From Methylotuvimicrobium buryatense 5G (GTDB lineage Bacteria; Pseudomonadota; Gammaproteobacteria; Methylococcales; Methylomonadaceae), in the NCBI RefSeq assembly GCF_000341735.1, contig NZ_KB455575.1, positions 4,784,264 through 4,848,263 on the forward strand: a stretch of 64,000 nucleotides of DNA. The letters are read 5' to 3'. The translations under genes were made by a program, and so were the position numbers. The notes under the pieces were generated by a model. It did no database searches. It saw nothing but the letters and a program-made list of their open reading frames with translations, and had not been told where the DNA came from. Below are positions 52,639 to 61,065 of this stretch, piece by piece. How positions within the stretch are numbered: the first letter of the stretch is position 1; each line of letters starts with the position of its first letter.

Positions 52639-52976
52639 TATACCCATCGTAGATCGAAATTCGGCACCGAGGTGTTAGTAAAAGGACGCAGTGAATACGT
52701 CTATGTAGGTCCCTCATCTAGCTTAGGTGAGGGACCGGGCACTCCAAAGCGCCAACTTAGTGCCTATTCTATGGTGCGTTTATGGCTTTATTCGTCATAT
52801 CGGTATGGGTTGTCGATACCCATGTTGCATGGAAGTGGTGCTACGCATTGCCAACCGTGGCCCTGGATTCCGCCAATCCCTGGCGGAATGACGCGTTCCT
52901 TCCTTAAGTTGGCGCTTATGACCGGGCACCCCGGCGCCTCCTTAAGCAATGCCGAAATTTGAAGTGCGAAAGGTAT
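52639..52976 (+). repeat. Family A miniature element A9 carrying a nested insertion
   Basis: The outer ends are intact (TATACCCATCGTAGATC and TGAAGTGCGAAAGGTATA). The centre is interrupted by a segment flanked by the direct repeat GACCGGGCAC (52733-52742 and 52920-52929), with a perfect 12-bp inverted repeat AGCGCCAACTTA / TAAGTTGGCGCT at 52748-52759 and 52905-52916. The inserted segment is about 187 bp and belongs to none of the other families in the window. Confidence 0.7.
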
Positions 52977-53155
52977 AATTGAAAAGTTTGTGAAACTCTG
53001 CTTGGCCGGCGGCTGTCAATCGAATCTCTTTTCGTTCCGCAAGATCAGCGCTGGCTAAAAGCGCCTAAAGGTGCTTTCGTCAGTTGGCATAAAACTCTAC
53101 ATTACTGACCTGACAATTCGTTGTAAAACCGCTATCAATAACCTCGCGGTGTTTT

Positions 53156-53172
53156 ATGTTATTTTGTATCAT
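53156..53172. promoter_or_regulatory. Zur-box-like site upstream of the TonB2-type operon
   Basis: ATGTTATTTTGTATCAT matches the gammaproteobacterial Zur consensus (ATGTTATANTATAACAT, from memory) except at three positions. It lies 34 bases before the proposed start of the DUF3450 gene, a position suited to repression. Confidence 0.5.
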
Positions 53173-53205
53173 TCCTTTGTATTTTCTTCTCGTGCAATAA
53201 AAACC

Positions 53206-53973
53206 ATGAATCATTTTTTACGAAGTTTGTTCGCGCTAAGCGTTATCGTGTTTAGTGCGCAGACCCCCGCGCAACGAGCCGTCGATCAAGCCTTGCAGGA
53301 ACAACTTTCCGCGCAGCAACAAGGTGCTCAAGTTCAAAAACGCATCGACAAACTGGACGATCAGACTCAAGCCATGTTTGACGAATATCGCAACGGAGCC
53401 GTCCGGCTGGAGGATTTATCGGCATACGTCGCACAGATGGAGCGATTGGTTGACGATCAAAAAGCCGAAATGCACAGAAAAGAAACCCAAATGCGCGATA
53501 TCGTCGAAATGCAGCAGCAGATCGTGCCGTTTCTGCAGCGCATGATCGACGTGCTGGACGAATTCGTTAGCCTGGATTCACCTTTTTTGCCTGAAGAACG
53601 CTTGCAACGCCTGCAGCAATTAAAGCAAATGATGCACCGCTCCGATGTCTCAGTTACCGAAAAATATCGGCGTATCATGGAAGCCTACCGTGTCGAGGCC
53701 GAGTACGGACATACCTTGGAGTCCTATCAAGGCGCCTTGAACGGCGAAGGCGAGCCGCGCTCGGTCGAGTTTTTACGGCTGGGCCGTGTCGGTTTGTATT
53801 ATCTGACGCTCAAGGGCGACGAAGGCGGTTTCTGGATGCCGTCCGAACAAAAGTGGCTTGCGCTCGATGCCGCGCAACGCGATTCGCTTGAGCAGGCGAT
53901 TCGTGTCGCGAAAAAGCAAACGCCACCCGATTTGCTGATGCTGCCTGTCGTGGCGCCGGAGGTTAAGCCATGA
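53206..53973 (+). CDS. DUF3450 family protein of a TonB2-type system
   Basis: The open frame begins at 53071, but the ATG at 53206 gives a proper signal peptide (MNHFLRSLFALSVIVFSAQTPAQ) and a 255-residue product. The mature protein is a long coiled-coil (about 25-110) followed by an alpha/beta region with VEFLRLGRVGLYYLTLKGDEGGFW, the DUF3450 hallmark. In Vibrio-type loci DUF3450 genes precede ttpC-exbB2-exbD2-tonB2, as here. It is periplasmic, and its precise role is unknown. It overlaps the next gene by 4 bases. Confidence 0.88.
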   Translation: MNHFLRSLFALSVIVFSAQTPAQRAVDQALQEQLSAQQQGAQVQKRIDKLDDQTQAMFDEYRNGAVRLEDLSAYVAQMERLVDDQKAEMHRKETQMRDIVEMQQQIVPFLQRMIDVLDEFVSLDSPFLPEERLQRLQQLKQMMHRSDVSVTEKYRRIMEAYRVEAEYGHTLESYQGALNGEGEPRSVEFLRLGRVGLYYLTLKGDEGGFWMPSEQKWLALDAAQRDSLEQAIRVAKKQTPPDLLMLPVVAPEVKP

Positions 53974-55313
53974 AGCAGGTTAAATGGATTTTGGTTCTGT
54001 CGCTTTTTGGATTTCTAAGTCCGGTTTATGCCGTCTCGACCTTGGATGAGTTGGTTTCTAAAGTCCGCCGGGAGGCTGCCAAAGACATTCGTTTCGATCA
54101 AGAACGCGAACGTCGTTTCATTCAGGAGCGCGATCAGCAGCAAGCCAAGCTGAATAAACTGCGTAACGAATTGGCCGCCGCCGATCAAAAAGCAGAGAAA
54201 CTGCGTAGCTCGTTTCAAGAGAACGAAAACAAGTTGGCCGAGATGGACGGGCAGATCGCTTCTCAAGCCGGCGAGTTGAACGAATTATTTGCGATGGTGC
54301 AGCAAAACGCCGCCGAAATCGGCTCGTTACTGGACCGTTCGATGATTTCGGCGCAATATCGGGATCGAGGCGAGTTTCTGAATAAGATCATTCAACGCGA
54401 ATCGGCGGTGTCGATGGAAACCTTGCAAAGCCTCTGGCTCGTTTTGATCGATGAAATGCATGAAACCGGCAAGGTCAGTCGTTTTACCGGTCCTGTTATT
54501 ACTTTGGACGGCGAGGAAAAACAGCAAGCGGTGACGCGTGTCGGCGCGTTCAATGCCGTGTCGGAAGGCAAGTTTCTGCGTTTCTTACCGGACGGGCATA
54601 AATTAGTCGAGCTCGCCCGGCAGCCCGCGCCGCGACATCAGCGCATGGCTTTCGAATTGGAACAAGCCCAGGAGGGTTGGCGCATGATGGCGGTCGATCC
54701 GTCGAAAGGCGCGATTTTAGCCTTGTTGGTGGAATCGCCCGACTTGATCGAGCGCATCAATCAGAGCGGCGCGATCGGTTATTTGATACTGGCGATCGGC
54801 GCCGCCGGCTTGTTGATCGTGTTGTGGCGCGGTGCGGTTTTGTCGATGGCGTGGCTGCGCATCAAAGGCCAATTGCTCAAGGACGAGAATCTCGACAATA
54901 ATCCATTGGGTAGACTCAGAAACAGCATCGTTTCGGTGCAGGCCAGAAGCAGCGAAATTCTAGCTGCGCGTCTCGATGAAGCGGTCGGCCAGGAAAGCAG
55001 TCGCTTGTTTTTCGGTTTGACGGCTCTGACGGTATTCGCCGCGGTGACGCCGCTGATGGGCTTGCTCGGCACCGTGATCGGTATGATCGAAACGTTTCAG
55101 TCGATTTCGCTGTTCGGTACCGGCGATCCGAAATTGATGGCCGGCGGCATTTCTTATGCCTTGGTGACGACGCAGCTCGGTCTCGCGGTCGCGATTCCGT
55201 TATTGTTGATGCAAAGTTTCTTGCATGCCCAGGCCAATCGTATCGTCGAAATTCTCGATCAACAAAGTACCCGATTGTTCGAACAATACGAGCAACCGGC
55301 AGCCGAGCGTTAA
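53970..55313 (+). CDS. TtpC-like TolQ/ExbB family protein
   Basis: A 447-residue protein with a signal peptide (about 1-21), a periplasmic coiled-coil and beta region (about 25-260), then three membrane helices and the MotA/TolQ/ExbB domain (FGLTALTVFAAVTPLMGLLGTVIGMIETFQSISLFG). The extra periplasmic half distinguishes TtpC, the fourth subunit of TonB2 systems, from ordinary ExbB. It probably links the ExbBD motor to TonB across the periplasm. Confidence 0.9.
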   Translation: MKQVKWILVLSLFGFLSPVYAVSTLDELVSKVRREAAKDIRFDQERERRFIQERDQQQAKLNKLRNELAAADQKAEKLRSSFQENENKLAEMDGQIASQAGELNELFAMVQQNAAEIGSLLDRSMISAQYRDRGEFLNKIIQRESAVSMETLQSLWLVLIDEMHETGKVSRFTGPVITLDGEEKQQAVTRVGAFNAVSEGKFLRFLPDGHKLVELARQPAPRHQRMAFELEQAQEGWRMMAVDPSKGAILALLVESPDLIERINQSGAIGYLILAIGAAGLLIVLWRGAVLSMAWLRIKGQLLKDENLDNNPLGRLRNSIVSVQARSSEILAARLDEAVGQESSRLFFGLTALTVFAAVTPLMGLLGTVIGMIETFQSISLFGTGDPKLMAGGISYALVTTQLGLAVAIPLLLMQSFLHAQANRIVEILDQQSTRLFEQYEQPAAER

Positions 55314-55318
55314 AGACT

Positions 55319-55819
55319 ATGGAAAAGGTGCTGAGTTTTTTCGATCAAGGCGGCGGATTGCTTTGGGCGATTCTCGTGGTATCGGTGTTGATGTGGACGT
55401 TGATATTGGAACGGTACTGGTTTTTTTATTTTCAATTGCCGCGCTTGCAGGCCGAATTATTGGATTATTGGCGAAATCGTTCGGCTTCGCGGCATTTTTG
55501 CCAGCAACGCTTGAAGGAAGGCTTGGCTTCGCAATATTTTTCGCAAGTGTTGCGCGGACTCAAGACGGTTGACATTTTGACGCAAATCTTGCCGTTACTC
55601 GGGCTGCTTGGGACCGTGTCGGGGATGATCAAGGTTTTCGAAGTGATCAATGCGTTCGGCGCCGGCAATGCGCGCGGCATGGCCGCCGGCATATCGGAAG
55701 CGCTGATCACGACGATGGCGGGCTTGATTACGGCCTTGTCGGGTTTGTTCTTCGCCGCCAATCTCGAATCCCGCGCCAGACGCGCGCGCGAGAAATTTAC
55801 TTCCCAATTAACCGAATGA
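55319..55819 (+). CDS. exbB: ExbB-type proton-channel subunit
   Basis: A 166-residue short ExbB with three membrane helices (about 15-35, 85-110, 125-150) and the conserved TQILPLLGLLGTVSGMIKVFEVINAFG and AAGISEALITTMAGLITAL blocks. It forms the pentameric channel with ExbD that energises TonB. It follows the ttpC-like gene by 5 bases. Confidence 0.93.
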   Translation: MEKVLSFFDQGGGLLWAILVVSVLMWTLILERYWFFYFQLPRLQAELLDYWRNRSASRHFCQQRLKEGLASQYFSQVLRGLKTVDILTQILPLLGLLGTVSGMIKVFEVINAFGAGNARGMAAGISEALITTMAGLITALSGLFFAANLESRARRAREKFTSQLTE

Positions 55820-55832
55820 TGAGATTACGCTA

Positions 55833-56240
55833 ATGCAACGTCAACATACTCGCCAGCCGAGTTTCGGAGCCGGGCTCAATGTGACGCCGTTGATCGATAT
55901 GGTGTTCATTCTATTGATTTTTTTTGTGGTCAATTCGTCGTTCGTCAAGGAAACCGGCGTCGAGGTCGATCGCCCGACGGCGCAGACCGCCGAACGCCAG
56001 GATCAGGCAGGCATTTTGATCGCCGTAACCAAAGACGGCGAAGTCTGGATCGAACAACAACAAGTCGACGTGCGAGCGGTGCGCGGTCATGTCGAACGCT
56101 TGCACGCCGAATCTCCCGAAGCCTCGGCGTTAATATTGGCCGATAAGCGCTCGGAAACCGGAATCGTCATGCAAGTCTTGGATCAGGCAAGGCTAGCCGG
56201 AATCGCCCGCGTCGCGGTGGCCGCAAGCGAAGAGTTATGA
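55833..56240 (+). CDS. exbD: ExbD-type proton-channel subunit
   Basis: A 135-residue protein with one membrane helix carrying the ion-binding Asp (LNVTPLIDMVFILLIFFVVNSSFV) and a periplasmic domain ending in RVAVAASEEL. It acts with ExbB. The stop overlaps the tonB start by 4 bases. Confidence 0.94.
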   Translation: MQRQHTRQPSFGAGLNVTPLIDMVFILLIFFVVNSSFVKETGVEVDRPTAQTAERQDQAGILIAVTKDGEVWIEQQQVDVRAVRGHVERLHAESPEASALILADKRSETGIVMQVLDQARLAGIARVAVAASEEL

Positions 56241-56950
56241 GACTGGCGCTGACATTCACGGCTGCATCGGCGATCAACTTGCTGCTGTTTTGGATCATGA
56301 TCCAATTGGTTACCGCCGAACAAGACAAGCAATGGATTCGAACCACCGATTCGGCATTTTTCGACTTTATTCGGCAAAGGCCGGAGCCGGAGGCGCTTTC
56401 GCGTTCGCCAAGAAAAACGCCGCCGAAACCCGAGCCGCAAAAACCGGAAACCTTCTCCGAGCCAATGCCTCAGCAAAGTTCTCCGGCTGCTGATTTGCGG
56501 GCTTTACCCTTGCAGGTGCCGGCATTGAGAGTCGATGTGCCTGCAAGTCCTCGGATGAATGTTTCGGGCCCGACCCTGCCGGCCGTGATCAGCGGCGGAC
56601 AAAGCAAGACGGGCAAGCTCGGAACTGTCCCGGGAACCGGGCGCGGTTCCGCTCCGGTTGCACCGTCTTTCATCATGGCCGATGAGTTGACGGCAATATC
56701 TCGTGTTCAACCTAACTATCCTGATCGATTACGTTTTCGCCGAGTCGAGGGCGAAGTTCTCATTGAATTTACGGTAACGACCGAAGGGGCCGTGACCGAT
56801 CCGGTCGTAATTCACAGTAAGCCTTCCGGTGCTTTCGACCGGGCTGCATTACAAGCGGTTCGGCGCTGGCGTTTTCAGCCGCGTCGAGATGAGCAAGGTA
56901 ATTCTGTGTCGGTACGCGCTCGGCAACTTTTTGCATTCACGTTAAATTAA
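56237..56950 (+). CDS. tonB: TonB2-type energy-transducing protein
   Basis: A 237-residue protein: an N-terminal membrane helix (FTAASAINLLLFWIMIQLV), a proline-rich periplasmic spacer (about 50-80, KTPPKPEPQKPETFSEP), and the C-terminal TonB domain (VQPNYPDRLRFRRVEGEVLIEFTVTTEGAVTDPVVI ... FDRAALQAVRRWRFQP). It contacts the TonB box of outer-membrane receptors. The short spacer is typical of TonB2. It overlaps the next gene by one base. Confidence 0.94.
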   Translation: MRLALTFTAASAINLLLFWIMIQLVTAEQDKQWIRTTDSAFFDFIRQRPEPEALSRSPRKTPPKPEPQKPETFSEPMPQQSSPAADLRALPLQVPALRVDVPASPRMNVSGPTLPAVISGGQSKTGKLGTVPGTGRGSAPVAPSFIMADELTAISRVQPNYPDRLRFRRVEGEVLIEFTVTTEGAVTDPVVIHSKPSGAFDRAALQAVRRWRFQPRRDEQGNSVSVRARQLFAFTLN

Positions 56951-58215
56951 TGAATAAACAAACTTACTTTCGATTGCTTAGGACCGGTTTTTTAGTTGGG
57001 TTGACTCTGTTTAGTGCGCTGGCGGTTCAGGCCCAGGAAAAGGCTGTTAGCGAAGAAACTTTCAAGGTCCTTAAGGAGGCCGATGAGGCTTTGCGTAAAG
57101 GGCAATCCGAGCAAGCCTTGCGTCAGTTGAGAACAATCCAAAGCCAGGTTGCCGGCAAGCCTTACGACCATGCGGTCGTTCAGCAATATCTAGCTTATGC
57201 CTATTCCGGAGCGAACGATTTTCGCGGTGCCAGGCAAGCCGCTAACGCGGCCCTAAACAGTAAACTGCTCGATGCCGATGCGGAGCATGGACTTCGTAAC
57301 ATTGCCGGTCAAGCGGCTTTTCATTTGGAAGCCTATCGGGAGAGCGTGACGCATTTGGACCAGTGGCTGCAAAGAGAGCCGAGAGCCGATGCGGATATTT
57401 ATTATATGGTGGCCTATGCCGCCTATCGTGCGAACATGTCCCGTTCGGCAACCCGTCATTTGGAAAGAGCCGTGGCGCTAAAAAAGTCGCCGCCGGCCGA
57501 GTGGATTCAATTATTGTTGTCGCTTTATGTCGAAAGCAAAGACTATTCGAAAGCCGAACCGCTTGTTAAGCGCTTGATCGCCGATTCGCCCAATAAACGT
57601 GAATGGTGGCGTTATTTAAGCGGTCTCTACGCCCAACAAAATCGCCATGACCGGGCAATATCCACAATGATGTTGGCGTATTTTATCGGTGAAGTCCGGC
57701 AAGAAGACGTTTTGAATTTGGTGAAATTCCATGCCCAACAAGGTTATCCGTCTAAGGCGGCTCGATTGCTCGAAACGGAAATCGAGAATAAGCGGGTTTC
57801 TCGCAATTATGAAAACTTGAAACTCTTGTTTGGTTGCTGGCAATTGGCACGAGAACACAATAGAGCTCGACAGGTTTTAACCGAGGCGGCGGCGATCTCT
57901 CCAAACGGTGAAGATTATCTGTTATCCGGGCGTATCGCGATGCAACGCGGCGATTGGACAATCGCCAAGCAGGAGTTTCAAAAAAGCTTGCGTAAAGGCG
58001 GTTTAAAGCGCAAGGCGCATGCGCGTTTGTGGCTGGGTATCGCGGCCCTCAAGTCTCAAGATGAAACGCTGGCTCGTCATTCGTTGGAAGCGGTGCTGAA
58101 TGTGGCCGATGTCAAGCAAGAAGCGGCGTATTGGTTAAAGCGAATAGAGCGTGGAAAAAAACGGCATGAACATCATAAACATCATAGACATGGAGAGGGG
58201 TTGGGGGAGTCTTGA
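56950..58215 (+). CDS. TPR protein closing the TonB2-type operon
   Basis: A 421-residue exported protein with a signal peptide (about 1-28, ending AVQAQ) and a chain of tetratricopeptide repeats over nearly the whole length (for example ADEALRKGQSEQALRQLRTI and HARLWLGIAALKSQDETLARHSLEAVL). TPR genes regularly end ttpC-exbBD-tonB2 operons, suggesting a scaffold for the complex. The C-terminus is His/Lys-rich (KKRHEHHKHHRHGEGL), which could bind metal. A heptamer array begins directly after the stop. Confidence 0.88.
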   Translation: MNKQTYFRLLRTGFLVGLTLFSALAVQAQEKAVSEETFKVLKEADEALRKGQSEQALRQLRTIQSQVAGKPYDHAVVQQYLAYAYSGANDFRGARQAANAALNSKLLDADAEHGLRNIAGQAAFHLEAYRESVTHLDQWLQREPRADADIYYMVAYAAYRANMSRSATRHLERAVALKKSPPAEWIQLLLSLYVESKDYSKAEPLVKRLIADSPNKREWWRYLSGLYAQQNRHDRAISTMMLAYFIGEVRQEDVLNLVKFHAQQGYPSKAARLLETEIENKRVSRNYENLKLLFGCWQLAREHNRARQVLTEAAAISPNGEDYLLSGRIAMQRGDWTIAKQEFQKSLRKGGLKRKAHARLWLGIAALKSQDETLARHSLEAVLNVADVKQEAAYWLKRIERGKKRHEHHKHHRHGEGLGES

Positions 58216-58219
58216 ATTA

Positions 58220-58309
58220 GGGGAAAGAGGAAAGAGGAAAGAGGAAAGAGGAAAGGGGAAAGGGGAAAGGGGAAAGGGGAAAGGGGAAAGGGGAAAGGGA
58301 AAGGGGAAA
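58220..58309 (+). repeat. Heptanucleotide tandem array K4 behind the TPR gene
   Basis: About 13 units of GAGGAAA and GGGGAAA, one of them shortened to six bases, beginning five bases after the TPR stop codon and in sense with that gene. The units are of the same type as array K1 behind tadD, 47 kb away. Confidence 0.92.
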
Positions 58310-58339
58310 TTAGGCCTTGACAAATGGATTAAATGCCGA

Positions 58340-58461
58340 ACCATTCACCATTCACCATTCACCATTCACCATTCACCATTCACCATTCACCATTCACCAT
58401 TCACCATTCACCATTCACCATTCACCATTCACCATTCACCATTCACCATTCACCATTCACC
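58340..58461 (-). repeat. Heptanucleotide tandem array K5 behind the ABC permease gene
   Basis: About 17 very uniform units of ACCATTC, that is GGTGAAT on the reverse strand. On that strand the array starts six bases after the stop of the ABC permease gene. It faces array K4 across a 30-base spacer, so each convergent gene has its own array. Confidence 0.94.
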
Positions 58462-58467
58462 GCTTAG

Positions 58468-59724
58468 CTAAGTTCTAACAACCAAACCGCTGCCCAGCGA
58501 ATTGCGATACGCTGAAATCGACGGTAGCAATGCCAGTGAGAACGAGACCGCTAAAATTCCAAGTAAATATTGGAAAGTAAGCGGCGTAAACGGATTGATG
58601 CCGATGAACAGGCCGTATTGTTCGCTGAGTTCCGCTCGAGTAGTCAATAGGGCAATGCAAAGGGCTGTGCTGCCGACTAGAATTCCGGTTATTGTGATAA
58701 CCAACGCTTCGATTTCGATCAGAAAAAACAACGACCCGGCATGTGCACCGATTGCGCGCAGCACTGCCATTTCACGCTCGCGTTCTTTCATCGAGGCCAA
58801 CAGCATCGTCGACAGTCCCATAAGCGTTGCAAACAAAACCAGTATCGAAATCAATTGCAGAATGTTTTCGAGCGCGCCTACCATTTGCCATAGTTCCATC
58901 AGCGTGATGCCCGGCATGATGCCGACTAAGGCCTCGTCTCGGTAGTTATTGATTTCCCGTTGCAGTGAAAACAATGAGATTTTCGAGTTTAAACCGACCA
59001 TGAAGGCGGTTATCGATTTCGGTGTTAAATCATGTTTGAGCGCGTCTTCGGCGCCAATCGAACGGCCCAGTATGCGCACGCCGCCTTGCCAATCGATATG
59101 TATCGCTTCGATGCCCGCCAAGCTAACATAAACCGCTTGGTCGACCGGCGTCCCGGTCGGGGCGAGAATGCCGGTCACAATAAACGGTTTGTCGTCGTGT
59201 TTGCTGAACCCGACTTTAGCGATGCCGTGCGCCAGCGTTATCGATTGGCCGGGTTGGTAGTCTAGCGTTTTGGCGACTTGTGCGCCGACTACCGCCTCGT
59301 AGACGCCATCGAAGGCGCGGCCAGATCTAAACACCAGGTTTTGCTTTTGCCCATAATGAAAATGCTCGAAAAAATCCCGGCTGGTACCTACCACGCGGTA
59401 GCCTTTATGCGAGTCGCCGAGCGAAATCGGAATACTCCAGGCTACTTCGGGTTTTTGCGAGAACTCCCGGTAGCTTTGCCAAGAGATATTGTTCGAAGCA
59501 TTGCCGATATGAAATACCGAGTAAAGCAGCAAGTTCAATGGGCCGGTGCGGGCGCCGACGATCAGATCCACGCCCGAGACCGTTTTACTGAAGCTGCTCT
59601 TGGCTTCGCTGCGAATATGTTCGACGCCCAGCAATAGAAAAACGCCGACCGCGATCGATAACACGGTCAGCGTTACGGTGAGTTTTCGGTTCCAAAGGCT
59701 GGCAATGGCCAGTTTTAAGATCAT
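58468..59724 (-). CDS. ABC transporter permease, FtsX/MacB type (ZrgC-like)
   Basis: A 418-residue membrane protein with one N-terminal helix (LTVTLTVLSIAVGVFLLLGV), a large periplasmic MacB-like domain and three C-terminal helices (LISILVLFATLMGLSTMLLASMKERERE, IEALVITITGILVGSTALCIALL, YLLGILAVSFSLALLPSI). These mechanotransmission-type permeases usually do not move small ions through a channel. With the DUF3299 and DUF2796 genes nearby, the set resembles the zinc-regulated zrg cluster of Vibrio cholerae. Its start overlaps the ATPase stop by 4 bases. Confidence 0.88.
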   Translation of the reverse strand: MILKLAIASLWNRKLTVTLTVLSIAVGVFLLLGVEHIRSEAKSSFSKTVSGVDLIVGARTGPLNLLLYSVFHIGNASNNISWQSYREFSQKPEVAWSIPISLGDSHKGYRVVGTSRDFFEHFHYGQKQNLVFRSGRAFDGVYEAVVGAQVAKTLDYQPGQSITLAHGIAKVGFSKHDDKPFIVTGILAPTGTPVDQAVYVSLAGIEAIHIDWQGGVRILGRSIGAEDALKHDLTPKSITAFMVGLNSKISLFSLQREINNYRDEALVGIMPGITLMELWQMVGALENILQLISILVLFATLMGLSTMLLASMKEREREMAVLRAIGAHAGSLFFLIEIEALVITITGILVGSTALCIALLTTRAELSEQYGLFIGINPFTPLTFQYLLGILAVSFSLALLPSISAYRNSLGSGLVVRT

Positions 59725-60410
59725 GCTTTCGTTTCTCCGGCTTGCATCAGATCATGTAGGCTGATTTCTTGGTCGAAATAGTGCCCCAGCGATTTATCAT
59801 GACTGACAAAAATAACCGTGGTTCGATTCAGGGCGGCCGATTCGAGTAAAACGCGCATGAATTCATCGCGCGTATCGCTGTCCAAAGAAGAAGTCGGTTC
59901 GTCAGCGATAATCAATTCTGGATGGTTTATCAAGGCTCTGGCGACCGCGACGCGTTGTTGTTGTCCGACACTCAGTTGGCTGGCTTTTCGCTTAAGAATC
60001 GACCGATCCAGACCCAAACGGTCGGTGAGTTCGGCAATCGAGTCTTTATTTAAAATCGGCCGGTGACCGAATTTAACGGCCAGTTCGATATTTGCTTCGA
60101 CAGACAGATAGGGCAGCAGATTAAACTGCTGAAAAATAACGCCGATATGGCGCGCACGGAAGCGGTCGCGGGCCATGCCGCCGATACGGGCCAAGTCGGT
60201 GCCGAGGATTTTAATTTGCCCGCTTGTCGGAACGAGTATGCCGCTGATTAAGCTCAGTAAGGTTGATTTGCCGGAGCCCGATGCGCCGTGCAAAAAAATA
60301 CGCCGGCCCGGTTCGACACGCCACTCGGCAATCTTCAATACCGGTGCATGGCGTTTATGCCAACTGAAAGAGACGTTTTGGAGATCGAGTGCATAGTCGA
60401 AATCTGTCAT
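59721..60410 (-). CDS. ABC transporter ATPase, LolD/MacB type (ZrgB-like)
   Basis: A 229-residue ATPase with Walker A (HGASGSGKSTLLS), Q-loop (FQQFNLLPYLSV), signature (LSVGQQQRVAVARAL), Walker B (LIIADEPTSSLD) and H-loop (VIFVSHD) all intact. It powers the permease encoded next on the same strand. The start faces the DUF3299 gene across a 65-base promoter region with a Zur-like palindrome, so both directions could be zinc-controlled. Confidence 0.93.
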   Translation of the reverse strand: MTDFDYALDLQNVSFSWHKRHAPVLKIAEWRVEPGRRIFLHGASGSGKSTLLSLISGILVPTSGQIKILGTDLARIGGMARDRFRARHIGVIFQQFNLLPYLSVEANIELAVKFGHRPILNKDSIAELTDRLGLDRSILKRKASQLSVGQQQRVAVARALINHPELIIADEPTSSLDSDTRDEFMRVLLESAALNRTTVIFVSHDKSLGHYFDQEISLHDLMQAGETKA

Positions 60411-60435
60411 GCGGGTGCGAGAGTGTGTTGCTAAA

Positions 60436-60450
60436 AGCTATAATGTTACA
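60436..60450. promoter_or_regulatory. Zur-box-like site between ABC ATPase and DUF3299 genes
   Basis: AGCTATAATGTTACA matches 12 of 15 positions with the reverse complement of the site at 62721-62735, and is a weaker match to the Zur consensus. It lies midway in the short divergent promoter region, where one site could control both directions. Confidence 0.4.
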
Positions 60451-60475
60451 CGAAATCACTATAGGTTACTTTCCG

Positions 60476-61057
60476 ATGAAAATAGTTCATACCTTGTTAA
60501 ACCTCATCTTGTGCTTGGCGTTGGCGATGCCGGTTTTGTCGGTGTCGGCGGATAGTTATAAGACCCTCGAATGGACCGACTTGATGCCGCAAAGCGATTT
60601 GGATGCCCTAATGAACGGACCGGAGATCATGCACGATACGCCGGAAATCCCGATCGATTCGCAGATTTCGAATCAAGTGCGTCAAGCCATCGAACAGGCG
60701 GCGGACAGTGCCTATCAAAAGGCTTTGGTTTCGACCGACGTGAGGTCGGAATTAAACGAGACTAAAGTTCGGATCCCGGGTTTTATGGTGCCTTTGGAGT
60801 TTAACGACAAACAGCAGGTTACCGAGTTTTTCGTCGTGCCGTATTTCGGGGCTTGTATCCATGTTCCGCCGCCGCCGCCCAATCAGTTGATCCATGTCGT
60901 CTATCCTAAGGGCTTTAAATTGCAAGATCTCTATATGCCTTTTTGGTTTCAAGGCGTATTGAAGACCGCTCTATTCAGTAAGGATGTTGGTACCGGCAAA
61001 GCCGTATCGGCCTATTCGATGCAAGTCGCAACGATCGACGATTACGAGGAAGAATAG
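60476..61057 (+). CDS. DUF3299 family exported protein
   Basis: The ATG at 60476 gives a signal peptide (MKIVHTLLNLILCLALAMPVLSVSA) and a 193-residue product; the upstream extension of the frame to 60389 overlaps the divergent ATPase gene and is rejected. The mature domain has VRIPGFMVPLEF, FFVVPYFGACIHVPPPPPNQ and MPFWFQGVL, the DUF3299 signature, with a Cys-Ile-His pair that may bind metal. DUF3299 proteins are frequent neighbours of MacB-like ABC transporters and DUF2796 proteins. Function unproven. Confidence 0.9.
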   Translation: MKIVHTLLNLILCLALAMPVLSVSADSYKTLEWTDLMPQSDLDALMNGPEIMHDTPEIPIDSQISNQVRQAIEQAADSAYQKALVSTDVRSELNETKVRIPGFMVPLEFNDKQQVTEFFVVPYFGACIHVPPPPPNQLIHVVYPKGFKLQDLYMPFWFQGVLKTALFSKDVGTGKAVSAYSMQVATIDDYEEE

Positions 61058-61065
61058 ATTCTATT

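Larger units (their letters stand above)
52524..53205. other. Gap between TonB receptor and DUF3450 genes
   Basis: It holds family A element A9 (52639-52976) with an internal insertion, then about 230 bases that include a Zur-box-like palindrome (53156-53172) just upstream of the DUF3450 start. No terminator with a T-run was found behind the receptor gene. Confidence 0.65.

Noticed and set aside
53071-53205. Longer N-terminus for the DUF3450 protein starting at 53071
   Set aside because: It would add 45 residues before a good signal peptide and would place the Zur-like site inside the coding region.
58340-58461. Regular repeats considered as a CRISPR array
   Set aside because: The units are 7 bases in direct tandem with no spacers, and no cas gene is near.
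60389-60475. Longer N-terminus for the DUF3299 protein starting at 60389
   Set aside because: It would overlap the divergent ABC ATPase gene and bury the signal peptide; ATG 60476 gives a normal export signal.
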